Positions 1-7,666 of a stretch of DNA of 64,000 bases are shown here, one piece after another. The notes beneath the pieces were generated by a model, which saw nothing but the letters and a program-made list of their open reading frames with translations, was not told the DNA's origin and did not search any database. Each line of letters begins with the position of its first letter. The first letter of the stretch is position 1. The DNA comes from JBKPNZ01 sp046732895. GTDB lineage: Bacteria > Actinomycetota > Thermoleophilia > Solirubrobacterales > 70-9. The translations under genes were made by a program, and so were the position numbers. The stretch covers positions 22,947 to 86,946 of the forward strand of contig JBKPNZ010000019.1 in assembly GCA_046732895.1 (NCBI GenBank). The letters are read 5' to 3'.

Positions 1-270
1 GTCTGCCGCGCTGTCCTCCAGGAGCCGGAGCTGCTCCTGCTGGATGAGCCGCGCTCTCACCTCGATCCGGCCGCGGCGGAGCTGGTGGAGCCGCTGATCG
101 GCCCGAGCGCGGGGCGGACTCGTGTCCTCGTCACTCACGACGTCGAGGGCGCCCTCGCCGAGGCCGGCCGGGCCCTTCTTCTGCGGACGGCCGGCAGGGT
201 CGCCTACGAGGGGCCGGCGGGGACCCTCTCACCCGTCGAGGCCCGGGCCGCGTACGGAGGAGCGCCGTGA
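1..270 (+). CDS. ccmA: Haem exporter ATP-binding subunit CcmA, C-terminal part
   Basis: The reading frame is open at the left edge of the window, so only the last 89 codons are seen. They encode the second half of an ABC ATPase: Walker B (LLLLDEP), a D-loop (SHLD) and the H-switch (THD), in the usual order and spacing. The family is shared by many transporters; the assignment to CcmA, the ATPase of the CcmABCD haem-handling complex of cytochrome c maturation system I, rests on the genes that follow (ccmB, ccmC, ccmD). Its TGA stop overlaps the GTG start of ccmB (GTGA at 267-270), which implies coupled translation. Walker A and the signature motif lie outside the window. Confidence 0.85.
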   Translation, partial: VCRAVLQEPELLLLDEPRSHLDPAAAELVEPLIGPSAGRTRVLVTHDVEGALAEAGRALLLRTAGRVAYEGPAGTLSPVEARAAYGGAP

Positions 271-935
271 GCCCGTTCCGCGCGATCCTCGCCAAGGACC
301 TGCGGGTCGAGCTCCGCACGCTTCAGTCGGTGCCGGCGATGGCCCTCTTCGCCGTCACCACGTTCGTGCTCTTCCGCTTTGGACTCGACCGCGAGTCGCT
401 CTCGGGAAGCCTCGCCGCCGGCGTGCTGCTCGCCACGGTGCTGTTCGCGGCGATCCTCGCGGTCAACCGTCTGTTCGTGGCCGAGCGCGACGAGGGAGGG
501 TTCGACGCGATCCGCCTGGCGCCCGTCGACCTCTCGGCGCTCTTCGCCGCGAAGGCGACGGCGCTCGTGATCTACCTCGGCGTGCTCGAGCTCATCGCCC
601 TGCCCGTCTTCGCGCTCTTCTTCCTGGACTCGGCGTCGGGAATCGTCCCGGTTGCCGGCGTGCTCCTGCTCGCCGACCTCGGCCTCGCCGCGACGGGCGT
701 GCTGGTCTCCTCGATCGGTGCCCATTCCCGCGCGCGCGACCTGATCGTTCCGCTCCTGCTCCTGCCGCTCCTGGTCCCCGTGATGATCGCCGCCGCCGGG
801 GCGGCCGAGCCGATGCTCGGAGCAGGCGGTCCCTCATATGCAGGCGTAGGCAAATGGCTTGCGGTTCTCGGCCTCTACGATGTTGTGTTCCTCCTGATCG
901 GATACGCCGTCTACGACTTCCTGCTGGAGGATTGA
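267..935 (+). CDS. ccmB: Haem exporter membrane subunit CcmB
   Basis: A 222-residue, almost entirely hydrophobic protein with about six membrane segments, the usual size for CcmB (about 220). It begins with a short basic cytoplasmic segment (AKDLRVELRT), as in the family, followed by alternating Leu/Val/Ala-rich helices. With CcmA it forms the ABC transporter that energises release of holo-CcmE during cytochrome c maturation. Start GTG at 267 overlaps the ccmA stop; the next gene begins three bases after its stop. No ccmE, ccmF or ccmH is visible in the window, so they must be elsewhere or absent. Confidence 0.85.
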   Translation: MSPFRAILAKDLRVELRTLQSVPAMALFAVTTFVLFRFGLDRESLSGSLAAGVLLATVLFAAILAVNRLFVAERDEGGFDAIRLAPVDLSALFAAKATALVIYLGVLELIALPVFALFFLDSASGIVPVAGVLLLADLGLAATGVLVSSIGAHSRARDLIVPLLLLPLLVPVMIAAAGAAEPMLGAGGPSYAGVGKWLAVLGLYDVVFLLIGYAVYDFLLED

Positions 936-938
936 GTA

Positions 939-1697
939 GTGCCCACCGGGCCGATGAAGCTCCTCAGCCTGCGAAATCTCTCGATCGCGACCGTGGTGAT
1001 GATCGTCGCCGCGTTCAGCCTGGTCTTCTTCTACGCGCCTCTCGACGCCGACCAGGGCTTCATCCAGAAGATCTTCTACCTGCACGTGCCGCTCGCCACG
1101 TGCGCGCTCGGTGGGTTTGTGGTCGCCGCGATCCACGCGATCCGTCACCTGCGCACGCACGACCCCATCCACGACGCGCGCGCCTACGTCTCGATCCACC
1201 TGTCGGTGATCTTCGGCGTCGCGGTGCTCGCCACCGGGGCGATCTGGGCGAAGGCGTCCTGGGGCAAGTGGTGGGTGTGGGATGAGCCCACGCTCGTGAG
1301 CTTCCTCATCGTTTTCCTGCTCTACGCGACGTACTACCCGCTGCGCTACGCGATCGAGGATCGCGAGCGCCAGGCTCGCTACGCCTCGGTGTTCGCGATC
1401 ACGGCGGGCGCGTTCGTGCCGCTCAACTTCCTCGCGGTGCGGCTCGCGCAGAGCCTGGTTCACCCACGAGTGTTCGCGACAGCGGACGGCGGCCTGCCCG
1501 GCTCGATGATGTTCACGTTCCTCGTTTCCCTGGCGGCGATGGCGCTCCTGTGGGTGACGCTCGTCCGCTACGAGCTCGCCTCCAAGTCGGCGTCGGCGAA
1601 GCTCTCGCGCCTGCGCCGCGCCCTCGACGGCAGCGGACCGGCCGGGAGCGGTTCGCGCATCGCACCGGCCGTGCCTTCCAGCGCGACCCCCAGCTGA
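939..1697 (+). CDS. ccmC: Haem-delivery protein CcmC
   Basis: A 252-residue membrane protein of the haem-handling protein family. The tryptophan-rich signature WGKWWVWD is at residues 108-115 and a conserved periplasmic His lies in YLHVP near residue 49; a second candidate axial His is in SLVHPRV. Around six membrane segments are predicted. In system I, CcmC places haem on CcmE at the outer face of the membrane. Start is GTG at 939, three bases after the ccmB stop; an ATG at 954 (MKLLSL) is an alternative. Its TGA overlaps the ATG of ccmD by one base (TGATG). Confidence 0.9.
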   Translation: MPTGPMKLLSLRNLSIATVVMIVAAFSLVFFYAPLDADQGFIQKIFYLHVPLATCALGGFVVAAIHAIRHLRTHDPIHDARAYVSIHLSVIFGVAVLATGAIWAKASWGKWWVWDEPTLVSFLIVFLLYATYYPLRYAIEDRERQARYASVFAITAGAFVPLNFLAVRLAQSLVHPRVFATADGGLPGSMMFTFLVSLAAMALLWVTLVRYELASKSASAKLSRLRRALDGSGPAGSGSRIAPAVPSSATPS

Positions 1698-1969
1698 TGC
1701 CCGCCCTGCCGCTCGACGAAGCCGGCAAGTACGTCGCCGGTGCCTACGTGGTCTTCCTGGCGTTGATCCTGGTCTACGTCGCGATCATGGCGGCGAAGCT
1801 CCAGCGCATCGAGCGCGAGCTGGGCGAGCTGGCGGACCTGGCAGAACGCAGAGATCGATCCGGTAGTAGCCCTGCCGCGGCGGACGCGGGAGCAGATCAA
1901 GAAGTCCGAGGCGTAGCCGAGGACAAGGGATTCGAGCGGGAGCAGAGCACGCGGCAGGAGGTTGTGTGA
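1697..1969 (+). CDS. ccmD: CcmD-like small membrane protein
   Basis: A 90-residue protein with one N-terminal membrane helix (residues about 10-30, AYVVFLALILVYVAIMAAKL) followed by a charged, probably coiled segment (QRIERELGELADLAE) and a hydrophilic tail. CcmD is a poorly conserved single-pass protein that stabilises the CcmABC-CcmE interaction; the call depends on topology and position between ccmC and hemA. It is longer than typical CcmD proteins (about 45-70 residues). The ATG at 1697 overlaps the ccmC stop, and its own TGA overlaps the ATG of hemA (TGATG at 1967-1971). Confidence 0.7.
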   Translation: MPALPLDEAGKYVAGAYVVFLALILVYVAIMAAKLQRIERELGELADLAERRDRSGSSPAAADAGADQEVRGVAEDKGFEREQSTRQEVV

Positions 1970-3300
1970 TGAGTGAGCTGTTGGGTCTCGGCGTCTCGCA
2001 CAAGACGGCGCCGCTGGAGCTGCGCGAGCGTGTCGCGCTGACCGAGGGGAGGGCCTCCGGCGTCGTCCGAGAGCTGGTCAGCACCGACGAGGTCCTCGAG
2101 GCGGCCACGATCTCAACCTGCAACCGCACCGAGCTCTACCTCGTGAGCCTCGACCCGGTTGCGGCCGAGTCGCTGGCGCTCACCGTCCTGGCCCGTGAGG
2201 CCGAGATTCGTCCCACCGAGCTGGTTGGCCACCTCTACTCGCTGCGCGGTCCCGATGCCGCGGAGCAGCTCTTCCGCGTCACCGCGGGGCTCGACTCGAT
2301 GATCCTCGGCGAGGCGGAGGTCCAGGGCCAGGTCAAGCGCGCCTACGAGCTCGCCCTGGTCGAGGGCGCCACCGGGGCGGTGCTCAACCGCCTCTTCCGT
2401 GGCGCGCTCGCGGCCGGCAAGCGCGCCCGCGCTGAGACAGGGATCTCGGAGCGGGCCATGTCGATCCCGTCGGTCGCGGTTGAGCTCGCCCAGCACACGC
2501 TCGGCGATCTCACCGAGCGCCGCGTTCTGGTCGTGGGAGCGGGCGAGACGGCGGAGCTCACCGCGCGGGCCCTGGCCACGCGCGGGGTCGAGGCGGTCTT
2601 CATCGCCAACCGCCGCTACGACCGCGCGATCGGCCTGGCCGAGCGCTTCGGCGGCCGCGCCGTTCGCTTCGAGGACCTTCCCGAGCAGATGATCGCCGCC
2701 GACATCGTCGTCGCGTCGACGAGCTCCCCCCATCACGTGATCGAGCAGGACGCACTCCTCGAGGTGATGAGTGCGCGCGAGGGCCGGCCGCTGCTCCTCA
2801 TCGACCTCGCCGTGCCGCGCGACATCCAGCCGGAGTGCCGAGAGGTGCCGGGCGTTGCCCTTCACGACATGGACGACCTCCAGCGCCTTGTCGAGCGCAA
2901 CGCCTCGGGCCGCGAGGCTGAGGCGAAGCGCGCCGAGGTCGTGCTGCGAGCGGAGCTCGGGCGCTTTGAGCGCTGGCTCGCCACGCAGGACGTGACCCCC
3001 ACGATTTCCGCTCTTCGCGCCCGCGGCGATGAGATCGTCGAGCGGGTGCTCGCCGAGAACGAGAACCGCTGGGAGGGCGTGACCGACGCTGATCGCACCC
3101 GCATGCAGGCGATGGCGCGTTCGATCGCGAGCCGCCTGCTGCACGAGCCCACGCTGCGCCTGAAGCGCGCCGGCGAAGAGGACGTCTACGCCAAGGTCGC
3201 CGCGCTGCGCGAGCTCTTCGGGCTGGACGCGGGGACCGAGCCGCTGGAGGACGTGGACGCAGAGGTGCGCGAGCTTCGGCGCCGCGACGAACGCGGCTAG
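1969..3300 (+). CDS. hemA: Glutamyl-tRNA reductase
   Basis: First committed enzyme of the C5 tetrapyrrole pathway: NADPH-dependent reduction of glutamyl-tRNA to glutamate-1-semialdehyde. The 443-residue product has the N-terminal signature GVSHKTAPLELRE, the catalytic cysteine in STCNRTELY, the substrate-binding segment GLDSMILGEAEVQGQ, a Rossmann domain (VLVVGAGETAEL) and the C-terminal dimerisation helices. I place the start at ATG 1969 and not the GTG at 1966 because AGGAGG (1956-1961) sits seven bases before it. Directly downstream of ccmD with a one-base overlap, so haem synthesis and haem export are probably co-transcribed. Confidence 0.95.
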   Translation: MSELLGLGVSHKTAPLELRERVALTEGRASGVVRELVSTDEVLEAATISTCNRTELYLVSLDPVAAESLALTVLAREAEIRPTELVGHLYSLRGPDAAEQLFRVTAGLDSMILGEAEVQGQVKRAYELALVEGATGAVLNRLFRGALAAGKRARAETGISERAMSIPSVAVELAQHTLGDLTERRVLVVGAGETAELTARALATRGVEAVFIANRRYDRAIGLAERFGGRAVRFEDLPEQMIAADIVVASTSSPHHVIEQDALLEVMSAREGRPLLLIDLAVPRDIQPECREVPGVALHDMDDLQRLVERNASGREAEAKRAEVVLRAELGRFERWLATQDVTPTISALRARGDEIVERVLAENENRWEGVTDADRTRMQAMARSIASRLLHEPTLRLKRAGEEDVYAKVAALRELFGLDAGTEPLEDVDAEVRELRRRDERG

Positions 3301-3320
3301 TGACGACGGAGGGTGGCGCG

Positions 3321-4196
3321 ATGAAGGTCGGCAGCCGCGGCAGCGCGCTGGCCCTCGCGCAGGCCAACGCCGTCGCCGAGGCGCTCGGCGGCGTCGAGGT
3401 CGTGGCCATCCGCACGGCGGACGGCGAGCCGGGGGACAAGTCACGCTTCGTCCGCGGCGTCGAGCAGGCGCTGCTCGAGGGTGAGGTCGATCTCGCCGTC
3501 CACTCAGCTAAGGACGTTCCGGGCGAGATGTCGGACGAGCTGTCACTCGTCGGGGTTCCGGCGCGGGAGGACCCCGCCGACGTCTTCGTCGGGGACAACG
3601 AGGCCCTGGCGGAGCTCGATGCCGGTGCCCGGATCGGAACCGCGAGCCTTCGCCGCCGCTCGCAGCTCCTCGCCCTACGCCCCGACGTCGAGGTGGTCGA
3701 ACTGCGCGGGAACGTGGATACGCGCCTCGCAAAGCTCGCCGCCGGCGAGTGCGAGGGCATCGTGCTGGCGGCGGCCGGGCTGGCTCGCCTCGGGCGGGCC
3801 GACGCGATCAGCTTTCGCTTCGGCGCCGACGAGATGGTGCCCGCCCCAGGCCAGGGGTCCCTCGTTCTTCAGGCGCGAGCCGGAGACGCCGACGCGGCGC
3901 GAGCCGCGGCGCGCATCAGCGACGAGCAGGCGCTCGTCGAGCTGACCGCCGAGCGCGCCGCCGTCGCTGCGCTTCAGGCGAGCTGCGAGACGCCGGTGGG
4001 CATCTGCGCACGTCACATGGAGGGCACGCTCGCCGTGGCGGGCTTCGCAGGACTCCCCGACGGCAGTGAGTGGGTGCGCGACGCCCTGCGCGGCGACCCC
4101 GAGCAACCGGGGGCGCTCGGGCAGGCGCTCGCCCAGCGCATGCTCGCGGCCGGGGCCGGCGAGATCCTCGAGCGCGCCAGCGGAGCGGCCGCGTGA
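3321..4196 (+). CDS. hemC: Hydroxymethylbilane synthase (porphobilinogen deaminase)
   Basis: Polymerises four porphobilinogens into hydroxymethylbilane. The 291-residue protein shows GSRGSALALAQA at the N-terminus, HSAKDVPG, the sugar-binding-protein-like stretch RRRSQLLALRPDVEV, RGNVDTRL, and the cysteine that carries the dipyrromethane cofactor in LQASCETPVG. ATG 3321 is preferred over upstream codons because GGAGGG (3308-3313) precedes it and family homology starts there. It follows hemA by 20 bases and its TGA overlaps the next start (GTGA, 4193-4196). Confidence 0.95.
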   Translation: MKVGSRGSALALAQANAVAEALGGVEVVAIRTADGEPGDKSRFVRGVEQALLEGEVDLAVHSAKDVPGEMSDELSLVGVPAREDPADVFVGDNEALAELDAGARIGTASLRRRSQLLALRPDVEVVELRGNVDTRLAKLAAGECEGIVLAAAGLARLGRADAISFRFGADEMVPAPGQGSLVLQARAGDADAARAAARISDEQALVELTAERAAVAALQASCETPVGICARHMEGTLAVAGFAGLPDGSEWVRDALRGDPEQPGALGQALAQRMLAAGAGEILERASGAAA

Positions 4197-5731
4197 GCGT
4201 CGAGGGGTTGATTGCGGCTCGCCCCGGGGTCGTCTACCTCGTCGGCGCCGGTCCCGGCGATGCCGGCCTGATGACCGTGCGCTCGCTCGAGCTGATCGGG
4301 TCGGCGGACGTGATCGTGCACGACCGGCTGATCCCGGCCGGGGCGCTCGCGGGGGCTCGCCCCGATGCTGAGCTCCTCTACGTCGGGAAGGAGCCCGGCG
4401 AGGCCACGGTCGCGCAGGACCAGATCGAGTCGTTCCTGGTCGATCGTGCCGCGGCCGGGCGCAGCGTTGTGAGGCTGAAGGGCGGCGACCCGTTCGTGTT
4501 CGGCCGGGGCGGCGAGGAGGCCGAGGCCCTGGCAGCCGCAGGCGTCGACTTCGAGGTGGTCCCAGGGGTCACCTCCGGCGTGGCCGCGCCGGCGTTCGCC
4601 GGCATTCCGCTGACCCATCGCGACGATGCCTCGGCGGTGGCCTTCGTCACGGGTCATGAGGACCCCGAGAAGGACGAGAGCGCGATCGACTGGCCGGCAC
4701 TCGGCGCCTTTCCCGGCACGCTCGTGCTCTATATGGGGGTGAAGAGGCTCCCGCAGATCGCCGAGCGCCTGATCGCGGCCGGCCGCGATGCCGCGGAGCC
4801 GGCGGCCGCGATCGAGCGTGGCACGCTCCCGGGCCAGCGGACCGTGACGGCGACGCTCGGCGAGCTCCCGGCCGCGGCCGCCGCCGAGGACATCCGGGCG
4901 CCGGCGATCCTGCTGATCGGTCCCGTGGCCGCGCGACGCGACGCGATCGCTTGGCTCGAGCGGCGGCCCCTTCACGGCCGGCGCGTCGTCGTCACCCGGG
5001 CCCGCGCCCAGGCGAGTGGCCTGTCGCGGGCGCTCGGAGCTCTGGGAGCGGAGGTCATCGAGCTGCCGGCGATCCGGATCGAGCCCAGGATCGATTCCCC
5101 CGAGGTGCGCGCGGCGGTCGAGGCGCTTCACACCTATGCCCTGGTTTGCCTGACCTCTCCCAACGGCGTGACCCTGCTCTTCGAGGCCATGGCGGCGGCG
5201 GGGCGCGACGCCCGCGCCCTTGCGAACGCCACGGTGGCGGCCATCGGCCCCGGCACGGCCGCCGCGCTCGCAGAGCGCGGGCTGATCGCCGACGTGGTCC
5301 CGGAGCGGTTCGTGGCGGAAGCGCTCGTGGAGGCGTTGCGCGACGTGGAGATCGCGGGCCGGCCCGTGCTGGTCGCCCGCGCGGCCGAGGCGCGGGATGT
5401 GCTTCCCGACGCACTGCGGAAGCAGGGAGGCGAAGTCGACGTCGTCGGGCTCTACGAAACCATCGCCGATCAGCCCTCACCCGAGGCGCGGGCCCGGGCG
5501 ACGGAGGCTGACTACGTGACCTTCACCTCCTCGTCCACGGTCCGCAACTTCGTCGAGGCCGTGGGCGACGACTTCCCCGGCGATGCGCGGGTGGTATCGA
5601 TCGGACCGGTCACGTCGGCCGCGGCCCGCGAGCTCGGGCTCGAGGTCCATGCCGAAGCCGAGCGCCACGACCCGGAGGGTCTGCTCGAGGCGCTGCTTGC
5701 CGACGCCGGCCGCGACCGTGATGGCGCATAG
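4193..5731 (+). CDS. cobA-hemD: Fused uroporphyrinogen-III C-methyltransferase / uroporphyrinogen-III synthase
   Basis: A 512-residue two-domain enzyme. Residues about 12-250 are the SAM-dependent methyltransferase (SUMT) that makes precorrin-2: GAGPGDAGLMTVRSLE, VIVHDRLI, the KGGDPFVFGRGGEE loop and PGVTSG. Residues about 258-505 are uroporphyrinogen-III synthase (VVVTRARAQASGLS, LTSPNGV, TFTSSSTVRNF), which closes hydroxymethylbilane. The fusion lets one protein close the ring and divert it to sirohaem/cobalamin; such fusions are known in Actinobacteria and Firmicutes. Start is GTG 4193, overlapping the hemC stop. No hemB or hemL follows, so the operon ends here or they lie elsewhere. Confidence 0.93.
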   Translation: MSVEGLIAARPGVVYLVGAGPGDAGLMTVRSLELIGSADVIVHDRLIPAGALAGARPDAELLYVGKEPGEATVAQDQIESFLVDRAAAGRSVVRLKGGDPFVFGRGGEEAEALAAAGVDFEVVPGVTSGVAAPAFAGIPLTHRDDASAVAFVTGHEDPEKDESAIDWPALGAFPGTLVLYMGVKRLPQIAERLIAAGRDAAEPAAAIERGTLPGQRTVTATLGELPAAAAAEDIRAPAILLIGPVAARRDAIAWLERRPLHGRRVVVTRARAQASGLSRALGALGAEVIELPAIRIEPRIDSPEVRAAVEALHTYALVCLTSPNGVTLLFEAMAAAGRDARALANATVAAIGPGTAAALAERGLIADVVPERFVAEALVEALRDVEIAGRPVLVARAAEARDVLPDALRKQGGEVDVVGLYETIADQPSPEARARATEADYVTFTSSSTVRNFVEAVGDDFPGDARVVSIGPVTSAAARELGLEVHAEAERHDPEGLLEALLADAGRDRDGA

Positions 5732-5750
5732 CCTGACCCGCCCAGCCCAA

Positions 5751-5756
5751 TAGATT
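5751..5756 (+). promoter_or_regulatory. Probable -10 box of a leaderless promoter for the SAM hydrolase gene
   Basis: TAGATT ends seven bases before the ATG at 5764, so transcription would begin at or next to the start codon. No Shine-Dalgarno sequence is present. The same layout recurs at many genes of this window. No convincing -35 can be assigned. Confidence 0.45.
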
Positions 5757-5763
5757 GGCTGCG

Positions 5764-6573
5764 ATGGCGCGGCCGATCACCTTTCTCTCGGACTACGGCT
5801 ACCAGGACGACTTCGCCGGCGTCTGTCGTGCCGTCATCGCCAAGATCGCTCCCGACGTCCCGGTCATCGATCTGACTCACGGAATTCGGCGCCACGCCGT
5901 CGCCGAGGCTGCATCGGTGCTGGCCAACGCGTTGCCCTACGCGCCTGCGGGCGTCCACCTGGCCATCGTCGATCCAGGCGTCGGTACGCCCCGGCGCGCG
6001 CTCGCCGTGCGCGTTGCCGAGGGCGACCGCGTGCTGGTGGGGCCCGACAACGGCCTGCTCTATCCCGCGATCGAGGCGCTGGGCGGCGCCGTCGCCGCGG
6101 CCGACGTCACGCTTTCGTCGTTCCGGCTCGAACCCGTTTCGGCGACGTTTCACGGCCGCGACGTCTTCGCCCCGGTTGCGGCGCACCTGGCCCTCGACGC
6201 GACACTCGCGGACGCGGGTGAGACCGTCGACCCGAAGTCGCTGGTGCGCCCGGATGTGAGCGGACCCCGCATCGAAGGCGGCCGGGTCATCGCTCATGCC
6301 GTCTACGTCGATCGCTACGGCAACGTGGCGCTCGACGTGGGGCACCGCCAGCTTCCGGACACGGGCCTGAAACTGGGCCACAGGGCGTGGATCGAGGCGG
6401 GCGGGATCACGCTCGACGGCATCTACACGCTCACCTTCAGCGACGTCGCCGGCGGTCAGCTGATGCTCTACGAGGACTCGTACCGCAACCTCGCCCTGGC
6501 CGTTAATCGCGGCAGCGCCGCCGAGATGCTCGCGATCGGCCCGGGGGACGAGGTCGTGCTGCATCCGGCGTGA
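5764..6573 (+). CDS. S-adenosyl-L-methionine hydrolase (adenosine-forming), DUF62 family
   Basis: A 269-residue member of the SAM hydroxide adenosyltransferase/fluorinase/chlorinase superfamily. Signatures are FLSDYGYQDDFAG at the N-terminus, IDLTHGI, AIVDPGVGT, VGPDNGLL and FHGRDVFAPVAAHLA, then the C-terminal barrel with IDRYGNVAL-like VDRYGNVALDV. Ordinary members of this family hydrolyse SAM to adenosine and methionine with an activated water; halogenases are rare specialised relatives. ATG 5764 is chosen over a TTG nine bases upstream because homology starts at ARPITFLSD. Its stop overlaps the birA start (GTGA, 6570-6573). Confidence 0.88.
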   Translation: MARPITFLSDYGYQDDFAGVCRAVIAKIAPDVPVIDLTHGIRRHAVAEAASVLANALPYAPAGVHLAIVDPGVGTPRRALAVRVAEGDRVLVGPDNGLLYPAIEALGGAVAAADVTLSSFRLEPVSATFHGRDVFAPVAAHLALDATLADAGETVDPKSLVRPDVSGPRIEGGRVIAHAVYVDRYGNVALDVGHRQLPDTGLKLGHRAWIEAGGITLDGIYTLTFSDVAGGQLMLYEDSYRNLALAVNRGSAAEMLAIGPGDEVVLHPA

Positions 6574-7295
6574 GCGCCGCCTTCGGCCACCCGCGCCGCC
6601 ACTACCGCGTGTGCGACTCCACGAGCGAGCGCGCGCGCGAGCTGACGGAGGGCGGCGCTCCGAGCGGCACCGTCGTCACGGCCGACGCGCAGAGCGCGGG
6701 CCGCGGGCGGCGAGGCCGGCGCTGGAGCGCCCCGGCTGGTGCCGCCCTGCTCTACTCGGCGATCCTCCGGCCGCTTCAGGCGATTCACGCGCTCCTGCCG
6801 CTCGCGGTGCCCGTCGCAGTCTGCGATGCGATCGAGTCGCTGGCACCGGTCGAGTGCGCCATCAAGTGGCCGAATGACGTGTGGATCGATGAGCGCAAGG
6901 TCGCCGGCGTGCTGATCGAGGCCCGGCCGCCGGACTGGGCCGTGATCGGCATCGGCGTGAACCTGGCCATCGAGCCCGGCGAGCTCCCGAGCGACCTCCG
7001 CTGGCCCGCCACCTCCGTTGGCCATGGGGCCACGGTCGAGGCGGCTCTGGGCGCGGTGAACGAAACCCTCGCGAGCTGGGTGGGCGCCGAGGATGCGAGG
7101 ATCCTCGCCGAGTTTCGCCGCCGCGACGCGCTCGCCACTCGGAGCGTCAGATGGGAGGGCACCGGTTCAGACGGGGAAGGGCGCGGACGCGCCGAGGGCG
7201 TCGACGAGCGCGGGAACCTGGTGGTGATCGAGGCGTCGGGAGCGCGTCGCGCTCTGGGTGCGGGCGAGGTCACGCTGCGTGTGGAGCAGGGCTAG
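6570..7295 (+). CDS. birA: Biotin--[acetyl-CoA-carboxylase] ligase, single-domain type
   Basis: Attaches biotin to the biotin carboxyl carrier domain, here presumably the BCCP domain of the carboxylase at 52478-54259. The 241-residue protein contains the ATP/biotin motif GRGRRGRRW, the biotin-contact segment KWPNDVW, and KVAGVLIE followed by GIGVNL. It lacks the N-terminal winged-helix DNA-binding domain of the E. coli repressor-type BirA, so it should be enzymatic only. GTG start overlaps the preceding stop. Its own TAG shares a CTAG tetranucleotide with the stop of the convergent gene. Confidence 0.9.
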   Translation: MSAAFGHPRRHYRVCDSTSERARELTEGGAPSGTVVTADAQSAGRGRRGRRWSAPAGAALLYSAILRPLQAIHALLPLAVPVAVCDAIESLAPVECAIKWPNDVWIDERKVAGVLIEARPPDWAVIGIGVNLAIEPGELPSDLRWPATSVGHGATVEAALGAVNETLASWVGAEDARILAEFRRRDALATRSVRWEGTGSDGEGRGRAEGVDERGNLVVIEASGARRALGAGEVTLRVEQG

Positions 7296-7624
7296 CTGCG
7301 GCGGGCCCGGAGCAGCAGGTAGGCGAGGAAGGCCACCGCCATCGCGATTCGCGTGTAGTCGATCGCCGGCTGCCAGCGGACGCGGCCAGCCTTGATCTCG
7401 AACGCCCCGGCCGGCCAGCCCGCCATGCCGAAGCCGTACCCGGCGCTGTCCTGGGCCGTCGCGTCCCCGCCTCCTTCCGGACTCGTGGTGACTCCCCCGC
7501 CGCCTCCGCCGAAGACGGTGGCGGCGGGAATCACGGTGACTCCCTCGCGCTCGATCGGCTCGCCGAGCACCCGCCCGACGCCGACCGAATCACGGACTCG
7601 CTGCAGTACCTCGCGTGCGTCCAT
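7292..7624 (-). CDS. GerW/YtfJ-family sporulation-type protein
   Basis: A 110-residue protein resembling the YtfJ (GerW) family: an N-terminal amphipathic segment (DAREVLQRVRDSVGVGRVLGEPI), the strand-rich core VTVIPAATVFGGGGGG with its glycine run, GYGFGMAGWPAGAFEIK, and a C-terminal hydrophobic helix (MAVAFLAYLLLRARRS). In Bacillus the family protects or germinates spores; in Actinobacteria it occurs widely in non-sporulating species and its role is unknown. ATG 7624 is used because residues before it are low-complexity. It lies 42 bases downstream of the helicase gene and may be co-transcribed with it. It converges on birA, sharing four bases. Confidence 0.75.
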   Translation of the reverse strand: MDAREVLQRVRDSVGVGRVLGEPIEREGVTVIPAATVFGGGGGGVTTSPEGGGDATAQDSAGYGFGMAGWPAGAFEIKAGRVRWQPAIDYTRIAMAVAFLAYLLLRARRS

Positions 7625-7666
7625 GGCTTGGGGTTCGGGCGGACCGCGCCCGTTCCTCCCCAACCC

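Noticed and set aside
2113..3444. 443-codon minus-strand frame opposite hemA
   Set aside because: Shadow of hemA in a GC-rich genome; no recognisable domain.
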